From: CAZIAK01 sp964537035
GTDB taxonomy: Bacteria; Planctomycetota; B15-G4
Assembly (NCBI GenBank): GCA_964537035.1
Contig: CAZIAK010000054.1
Coordinates: 1-28,247 of the forward strand
Direction of reading: 5' to 3'
DNA: 28,247 nucleotides
Under the pieces are notes generated by a model that saw nothing but the letters and a program-made list of their open reading frames with translations, had not been told where the DNA came from and searched no databases. The translations under genes were made by a program, and so were the position numbers. Positions 23,365 through 28,247 of this stretch are shown here, in pieces (the first letter of the stretch is position 1; each line of letters begins with the position of its first letter).

Positions 23365-23372
23365 TAGACTGT
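23365..23372 (+). promoter_or_regulatory. Possible -10 element before the patatin-like gene
   Basis: TAGACTGT lies 39 bases before the GTG start at 23412 and after the rsgA hairpin, where a new promoter is expected. It is identical to the octamers at 19437 and 21322. Confidence 0.28.
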
Positions 23373-23411
23373 CCCTGGCTTCCCCTCTCCCCGGTTGGTC
23401 CGCAACGCACC

Positions 23412-24356
23412 GTGAGCCTGCACTTCGATCGCCCCCAGTTCATCGAGTCGTCCACCAGCGGGCCAGCGACACCTCACACCGGCCCTGGGGTCACTCTGGT
23501 TCTGGGCGGGGGAGGCTTCAAGGGCATGTCACACATCGGCGTGTTTGTCGCACTTGAAGAGGCTGGCATCCCCATTGAGCGCATTGTGGGCACCAGCGCC
23601 GGAGCCTTGATGGGCGCGTCCTACGCCCATTCTGGTCGAGCCAGCGACGTCCGTGAGCGGGTCGATCGGTTCGTGGGCAGCGAGGCCTTTCAGCGCAAGG
23701 GGTTCGTGAGCTTTGGTACGCCCAACTCCAACTCGGGGGTGAGCGGGCTCATGTCCCGGGTGCTCTCTGGCATCAAGCGTCAGGTGGCCCTCGAACGGAT
23801 GTTTCGCCGCTCCAGCGCTTTTGGCGGAGCGGCCCTCCGTTTCGTGGTGCGCAGTCTGGTGCCGAATGTGGCCCTGGAGGACATGGTGGTGCCTCTGGCC
23901 ATCGCGGCCCTCGATCTGAGCGCCGGCGAAGAGGTCTTGCTGACTGCGGGGCCAGCTTGCAGCGCCGTGGCAGCCAGCAGCTCCGTTCCGGGCTTCTTCC
24001 CTCCCGTCGAGCGAGATGGGCGGCGCCTGGTCGACACGGGTATCGTCAACAACCTGCCCACCCGGGCGGCCCGTTCCATGGGGGCGACGCGCATCGTGGC
24101 CGTCGATCTGTCCTCCAGCCTGGAAGCCGACACAGGCGCTGATGTGGGCATGGACGTGCTTCTGCGGGCCCAGGACATCAGTACCATGCACGCCAACCGA
24201 CGCTGGGGTGACCTGGCGGACGTGACGATCTTTCCAGACCTCGACGGCCGTCACTGGCTCGATGCAAGCAATCCCGACGAGGTCATCGACGCGGGGGCGG
24301 AGGCGACCCGGCAGGCACTGCCCCAGATCCGTCAGCTGATGGCCACGGCCACCTGA
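23412..24356 (+). CDS. Patatin-like phospholipase
   Basis: This 314-residue lipid acyl hydrolase has the patatin fold. The oxyanion loop GGGGFKGMSHIGV is followed by the nucleophile S62 in GTSAGALMGA. The catalytic aspartate is D208 in VDTGIVNNLP, where family members usually have DGG or DGA. The Ser-Asp dyad is therefore complete. There is no clear signal peptide, so it may act in the cytoplasm or at the inner membrane. The natural lipid is unknown. The GTG at 23412 is chosen because the region before it holds the rsgA hairpin and a promoter-like box; the frame is open farther upstream but that sequence is not protein-like. glmU follows after a 194-base gap that contains an ACAGGC/GCCTGT stem (24442-24467). 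Confidence 0.92.
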   Translation: MSLHFDRPQFIESSTSGPATPHTGPGVTLVLGGGGFKGMSHIGVFVALEEAGIPIERIVGTSAGALMGASYAHSGRASDVRERVDRFVGSEAFQRKGFVSFGTPNSNSGVSGLMSRVLSGIKRQVALERMFRRSSAFGGAALRFVVRSLVPNVALEDMVVPLAIAALDLSAGEEVLLTAGPACSAVAASSSVPGFFPPVERDGRRLVDTGIVNNLPTRAARSMGATRIVAVDLSSSLEADTGADVGMDVLLRAQDISTMHANRRWGDLADVTIFPDLDGRHWLDASNPDEVIDAGAEATRQALPQIRQLMATAT

Positions 24357-24550
24357 ACAGGCCTGCTGGCAGCCTGACAGGCCGTGCGTGAGGTGCCGTG
24401 ATGGCGCCACCGAGGCGTGTTCAGCGCGCAGGACTTGGCTCACAGGCTGCTAGCCTTGCGGGCCTGTTTGCTGCCTGCACTGGCCTTGACCGGTTGAGGG
24501 GATTCTGGGAGATTGGCGCGGCTTTTTCCTGGCCCGGATCGTGTCAAAAC

Positions 24551-25873
24551 ATGGCTCTCGCACTCCACGTCATCGTGCTCGCAGCTGGTGAGGGCAAGCG
24601 CCTGCGGAGTCGTTGTCCGAAGGTCTTGACGCCCCTGTGGGGGCGGCCCTCGCTGAGCTACCCACTCGATGCTGCGGCTGCGCTCTCGCCCGAGCGCACC
24701 GTGGTTGTGGGGGGAGTCCGTCTGGACGAGGTCCGCGAGGCCCTGGCCGATCGAGCCGACCCCGCAGCGCCCAACGAGCTGATCTTCGCCCACCAGGCAG
24801 AACCTCTGGGGACAGGGCACGCCGTGCTGGCGGGCCGAGAGGCCCTGGCCGGCGCCGAGGGAGCCCTGCTGGTGCTCTATGGCGACGGTCCCCTGGTGAC
24901 CCCCGAGCTGCTCAAGGCCCTGGTGGACGAGCACGCCAGCAACGACGCGCCGCTGACGATCTTGACCGTCGATCTCGACGATCCCACGGGCTACGGGCGC
25001 ATCTTGCGCGGGAGCGATGACCAGGTCCTGGGCATCGTGGAAGAGAACGACTGCAGCGACGATCAGCGTCTGCTGACCGAGGTCAACGCAGGCCTCTGGA
25101 TTCTCGACATCCATCCTGGCCTGGAGCGCCTGGCGGGGGTGACCACGGACAACTCCCAGGGTGAGATCTACCTCACTGACCTGGCGGGCCTGACCGTGGC
25201 TGCGGGCGACAAGGTCGCGACCCTGAACTGGCCTGCTCCCGAGGACGTGCTGGGCTTCAATGACCAGAGCGACCTGGCCGAGGTGCGCGGGCTGCTGCGC
25301 CAGCGCATCCTTGAGCAACACCTGGCGGCGGGGGTCGAGATCGTTGATCCCGAGACGACTTACATCGACGCCGACGTGACCATCGAGCCCGGTGCGCGCA
25401 TCTTGCCCTGCACCATGATCGAGGGGCGCGTGTCCATCGCGTCTGGCTGCGATGTGGGCCCGTTCGCCCATCTCCGCCAAGGCACGGTCCTGGAGGCTGG
25501 GGCCAAGGTGGGCAACTTCACCGAGACCAAGAACAGCCGCCTGGGCCCTGGCTGCAAGGCTGGGCACTTGACCTACCTGGGCGACGCTGAGGTCGGCGCG
25601 AGCACGAACATCGGCGCTGGCACGATCACCGCCAACTACGACGGCGAGCACAAGCACAAGACGCTCATTGGCGAGTCCGCGTTCGTCGGCAGTGGCACGG
25701 TTCTGGTCGCGCCCGTCGCAGTGGGTGACGGCGCCATGACCGGAGCTGGCGCCGTGGTGACCAAAGGGCAGGTCATCGAACCTGGCTCGGTCTGGGTGGG
25801 TGTCCCAGCGCGAGAAGTGAAGTCGTCCACTAGAGAATCGGCCAGCAACGAACGCGGGATGCTCGACTCATGA
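24551..25873 (+). CDS. glmU: Bifunctional GlcNAc-1-P uridyltransferase / GlcN-1-P acetyltransferase
   Basis: This 440-residue enzyme makes UDP-GlcNAc, the first sugar nucleotide of peptidoglycan and LPS. The N-terminal uridyltransferase (about 1-225) has LAAGEGKRLRSRCPKVL, GTGHAVL and YGDGPLVTPELL. The C-terminal left-handed beta-helix acetyltransferase has GNFTETKNSRLG, H339 in KAGHLTYLGDAEVG as the catalytic base, NIGAGTITANYDG and the final AGAVVTKG turn. Length is close to the usual 450-460. The ATG at 24551 has no good ribosome binding site, but the first strand begins immediately. TAGCCT at 24451-24456 could be a distant -10 box. Its stop overlaps the prs start as ATGA. A NahK-like kinase in the window could feed it GlcNAc-1-phosphate directly. 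Confidence 0.97.
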   Translation: MALALHVIVLAAGEGKRLRSRCPKVLTPLWGRPSLSYPLDAAAALSPERTVVVGGVRLDEVREALADRADPAAPNELIFAHQAEPLGTGHAVLAGREALAGAEGALLVLYGDGPLVTPELLKALVDEHASNDAPLTILTVDLDDPTGYGRILRGSDDQVLGIVEENDCSDDQRLLTEVNAGLWILDIHPGLERLAGVTTDNSQGEIYLTDLAGLTVAAGDKVATLNWPAPEDVLGFNDQSDLAEVRGLLRQRILEQHLAAGVEIVDPETTYIDADVTIEPGARILPCTMIEGRVSIASGCDVGPFAHLRQGTVLEAGAKVGNFTETKNSRLGPGCKAGHLTYLGDAEVGASTNIGAGTITANYDGEHKHKTLIGESAFVGSGTVLVAPVAVGDGAMTGAGAVVTKGQVIEPGSVWVGVPAREVKSSTRESASNERGMLDS

Positions 25874-26817
25874 TGAACCTCTACAGCGGCCTCGGTCTGC
25901 TGGCGGGAACAGGGCACCCAGCCCTGGCCCTGGCCATCTCGAAGGTCCTCGAGCAGCCCCTCTGCCAGGCCATGGTGGGCCGCTTCCCTGACGGCGAGGT
26001 GAACATCAAGCTGTCAGAGGATGTGCGTGGCAAGGACGTGTACATCCTTCAGCCCACCTGCCCTCCGGTGAACGAGAACCTCGTCGAGCTGCTGGCTCTG
26101 ATCGACTGCTGCCGGCGGTCGTCCGTGGGCCGCATCACCGCGGTCATGCCCTACTTCGGCTACGCCCGAAAAGATCGCAAGGACGAAGGCCGGGTGCCCA
26201 TCACCGCCAAGCTGGTGGCGGACTGCCTGGTCACGGCCGGCATCGATCGGGTCATCACCATGGACCTGCACGCGCCCCAGATTCAGGGCTTCTTCAACGT
26301 GCCGGTCGACCACCTCTACGCCAAGCCGGTCTTCAAGTCCCGCTTCGAGAACTACGACCGGGACAAGACCACGATCGTGGCCCCCGATGCCGGTGGCATC
26401 AAGATGGCCCGGGCCTACAGCACCATGCTGGGCATGCGTTTCTCCATGATCGACAAGCGTCGCATGGGGCCTGAGTCCATCGTGGCCGAGAACCTGATCG
26501 GCTCCGTAGAAGGCCAGGATGTGATCCTGCTCGACGACATGATCGCCACGGGCGGTACGATCACCGATGCTGTGCGCTTGTGCCGGGAGCACGGTGCGCA
26601 GAAAATCACCATCGCTGCCACCCATGGCATCTTCGCTGGCCAGGCCCTTGAGCGTCTGGTCGAGTCGAAGGTCGACAGGGTGTTCGTGACCGACAGCGTC
26701 TGCCCCCGCTCTGACTACCCTGATTTCATTGAAGTTCTTTCCGTGGCGCCGTTGCTGGCCGAGGCCATCCACCGCATCCACGTCTGCCGCTCCGTGAGCT
26801 CGTTGTTCGTCGACTGA
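25870..26817 (+). CDS. prs: Ribose-phosphate pyrophosphokinase (PRPP synthetase)
   Basis: This 315-residue class I PRPP synthetase makes 5-phosphoribosyl diphosphate for nucleotide, histidine, tryptophan and NAD synthesis. It has GRFPDGEVNIKL, LQPTCPPVNENLVELL, the flexible-loop YARKDRKD, the metal-site DLHAPQIQGFF, PDAGGIKMA and the PRPP loop VILLDDMIATGGTI. Two ATGs stand side by side (25870 and 25873). The first overlaps the glmU stop as ATGA, so translation is probably coupled either way. It is cytoplasmic and hexameric in relatives. rplY follows after 35 bases, the conserved order in many bacteria. Confidence 0.98.
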   Translation: MMNLYSGLGLLAGTGHPALALAISKVLEQPLCQAMVGRFPDGEVNIKLSEDVRGKDVYILQPTCPPVNENLVELLALIDCCRRSSVGRITAVMPYFGYARKDRKDEGRVPITAKLVADCLVTAGIDRVITMDLHAPQIQGFFNVPVDHLYAKPVFKSRFENYDRDKTTIVAPDAGGIKMARAYSTMLGMRFSMIDKRRMGPESIVAENLIGSVEGQDVILLDDMIATGGTITDAVRLCREHGAQKITIAATHGIFAGQALERLVESKVDRVFVTDSVCPRSDYPDFIEVLSVAPLLAEAIHRIHVCRSVSSLFVD

Positions 26818-26852
26818 TCGTCGAGCATCACGGGCCGAACCCTGAGAAGACC

Positions 26853-27518
26853 ATGAGTACCGAAGACACCGTTCTGAAGACCGAAGCCCGTACCTCTGTT
26901 GGCTCCCTTGCTTCCCGCAAGGCTCGCCGCGAGGGTCGCATCCCCGTGAACATCTTTGGTCACGGAAAGCCCAACTACTCCGCCACCATCGACGCTCACG
27001 ATCTCGAGCTGGCCTTGGCCACCACCGCCCAGGTTTTCTCGCTCGACGTCGAGGGAGCGGTGGAGTCTTGCCTGGTCAAAGAGGTGCAGTACGACACCTT
27101 CGGCCAGGACGTGCTGCACGTGGACATGTCCCGCATCGACCTCACCGAAGACGTGGACGTGACCGTGGCGCTGGCCTTCCGGGGCAACGCTGCTGGCGAG
27201 AGCGATGGCGGCATGCGGGTCATTCATCACCCGGCCCTGGCCGTCCACTGTCCGGCTGGCTCGATCCCAGAGTCGATCGAGGTGAACATCGAAGCCATGG
27301 AGATCGGCCAGATCATCCACGCCGGAGAGATCGAGTTGCCGAAGGGCGTGAAGCTCGACAAGGTTCACATGCCTGAGGACGAGCCGGTGTTCGGCATCGC
27401 TGCGCCCAAGAAGGTCGAAGAAGAGACCCCGGCCGAGGGCGAAGAAGGTGACGAGGCTGATGGCGAGCCCAAGGCCGAAGGCGACAAGGACGACGCTGGC
27501 GACAAGGGCGACGGCTAG
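26853..27518 (+). CDS. rplY: 50S ribosomal protein L25, CTC form
   Basis: This 221-residue L25/TL5/CTC-type protein binds 5S rRNA in the large subunit. The N-terminal L25 domain (about 7-95) begins LKTEARTSVGSLASRKARREGRIPVNIFG and continues through EVQYDTFGQDVLHVDM. The CTC beta-domain (about 100-190) contains HHPALAVHCPAGSIPESIEVNI. The last 35 residues are an acidic Glu/Asp/Gly/Lys tail, common in this form. GAGAAG just before the ATG at 26853 is an adequate ribosome binding site. pth starts 4 bases after its stop. Confidence 0.97.
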   Translation: MSTEDTVLKTEARTSVGSLASRKARREGRIPVNIFGHGKPNYSATIDAHDLELALATTAQVFSLDVEGAVESCLVKEVQYDTFGQDVLHVDMSRIDLTEDVDVTVALAFRGNAAGESDGGMRVIHHPALAVHCPAGSIPESIEVNIEAMEIGQIIHAGEIELPKGVKLDKVHMPEDEPVFGIAAPKKVEEETPAEGEEGDEADGEPKAEGDKDDAGDKGDG

Positions 27519-27521
27519 CCC

Positions 27522-28148
27522 TTGCCTGCACCGACGACCCGGATCGTCTTGGGTCTCGGCAACCCCGGCGCCGAGTATGACGGCACACGGCACAACGTCG
27601 GTTTCGACGTTCTCGACCGCGTGGCCGAGCGCTTCGGGCGCCCGTTCCTGACCAGGGGACGGGCGCTCGTGGCCCGGGCCACGGTGTCGCCGCCCTGCGC
27701 GCCCGAGACTCCTGGCAGCCCGGCGGGTGACGACGTCGACGTGCTGCTGGCCAAGCCCACCACTTACATGAACCGCTCGGGCCGAGCCGCCCGAGACCTG
27801 CTCGCCGAGCTGGAGGGGCCCTCGGAGATGCTCGTCCTCTGCGACGACTTCCACCTGCCCCTGGGCAAGCTGCGCTGCCGGCGCAAGGGCTCCGCAGGGG
27901 GGCAAAAGGGCCTCTCCTCCATCATCGAGCTCACCGGTGGGGGCGATGTGCCCCGGCTGCGGATCGGCATCGGAGACCCGGGGCGGGCTCCGGCGGAGGA
28001 GTTCGTCCTGCGGCCGTTCAAGCGGGGCGAGCAGGGGACGGTCGTCGAAATGCTCGACCGGGCCGCCCATCTGGTCACCGAGTGGCTGAGCCACGGCGAT
28101 TTCGACCGGCTCATGCGGGAGGCGAACGCGAACCCCGGCAACGAGTAG
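27522..28148 (+). CDS. pth: Peptidyl-tRNA hydrolase
   Basis: This 208-residue enzyme frees tRNA from prematurely released peptidyl-tRNA in the cytoplasm. GLGNPGAEYDGTRHNVGF holds the substrate Asn and the catalytic H24. KPTTYMNRSG carries the second Asn, and D108 in LCDDFHLPLGK matches the catalytic Asp. At the place of E. coli His113-Asn114 the sequence reads Q128-K129 (SAGGQKGLSSI). A Pro/Ala-rich insert sits at about 50-62. The TTG at 27522 is the only start that leaves the first strand complete; it lies 4 bases after rplY, with AGGGCG upstream inside that gene, so coupling is likely. The final 99 bases of the window after the stop show no recognisable gene. Confidence 0.96.
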   Translation: MPAPTTRIVLGLGNPGAEYDGTRHNVGFDVLDRVAERFGRPFLTRGRALVARATVSPPCAPETPGSPAGDDVDVLLAKPTTYMNRSGRAARDLLAELEGPSEMLVLCDDFHLPLGKLRCRRKGSAGGQKGLSSIIELTGGGDVPRLRIGIGDPGRAPAEEFVLRPFKRGEQGTVVEMLDRAAHLVTEWLSHGDFDRLMREANANPGNE

Positions 28149-28247
28149 GGGGCTGCGCTACAGGTCTGCAGGCCTTTGTCGCGCCGGTCGTGCCTGTTTC
28201 TCACCAGGGGGGCCGTTTCGCTCAGACAGGGTCGGCTGCGCCTCCAC

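Noticed and set aside
26715..28094. 459-codon minus-strand frame opposite prs, rplY and pth
   Set aside because: Antisense to three firmly recognised housekeeping genes.

Overview
The window is a compact, gene-dense piece of bacterial chromosome, roughly two thirds G+C by eye, with no rRNA, tRNA, mobile element, CRISPR array or phage gene that I can recognise. Several features point to a high-GC member of the Planctomycetota or a neighbouring lineage. These are a DUF2231 plus Planctomycete-type cytochrome c fusion, the order glmU-prs-rplY-pth, a basic leader on RsgA of a kind I associate with planctomycetes, and a scarcity of clear Shine-Dalgarno sequences. This assignment is an inference; no marker gene settles it.

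Positions 1-7876 form one long minus-strand run. It reads, from upstream to downstream, an alpha/beta hydrolase, a YtoQ-family protein, a MoxR AAA+ ATPase with its VWA (CoxE-like) partner, an SLC13-type anion transporter with TrkA-C domains, a small ABM-fold protein, and an M1 metallopeptidase cut by the window edge. A plus-strand pair follows: a secreted GH20 beta-N-acetylhexosaminidase (7987-10260) and a DinB-like protein.

Positions 10963-15327 hold a tight minus-strand operon: a B12-type radical SAM enzyme, a sulfotransferase-like P-loop protein, a class IV aminotransferase and an N-acetylhexosamine 1-kinase (NahK-like). The last two overlap by GTGA. A possible 69-aa small protein overlaps the radical SAM start. 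GH20 releases GlcNAc, NahK would make GlcNAc-1-phosphate, and the GlmU encoded further on would convert that to UDP-GlcNAc. The window therefore carries a plausible aminosugar salvage route.

Positions 15716-21248 contain a YigZ/IMPACT protein, formate-tetrahydrofolate ligase, a PrmA-like methyltransferase, the DUF2231/cytochrome c membrane protein and an OmpR-type response regulator with no kinase beside it. Two gaps carry 12-bp tandem repeats (18220-18288 and 21787-21846). The second starts exactly at the stop codon of a 22-codon open frame that has one of the two best ribosome binding sites in the window.

Positions 22104-28148 are housekeeping on the plus strand: RsgA, a patatin-like phospholipase, GlmU, PRPP synthetase (ATGA overlap with glmU), ribosomal protein L25/CTC and peptidyl-tRNA hydrolase. 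I see no clear new defence or mobile system. The best leads are the radical SAM operon with its overlapping small ORF, and the repeat-associated leader before rsgA.
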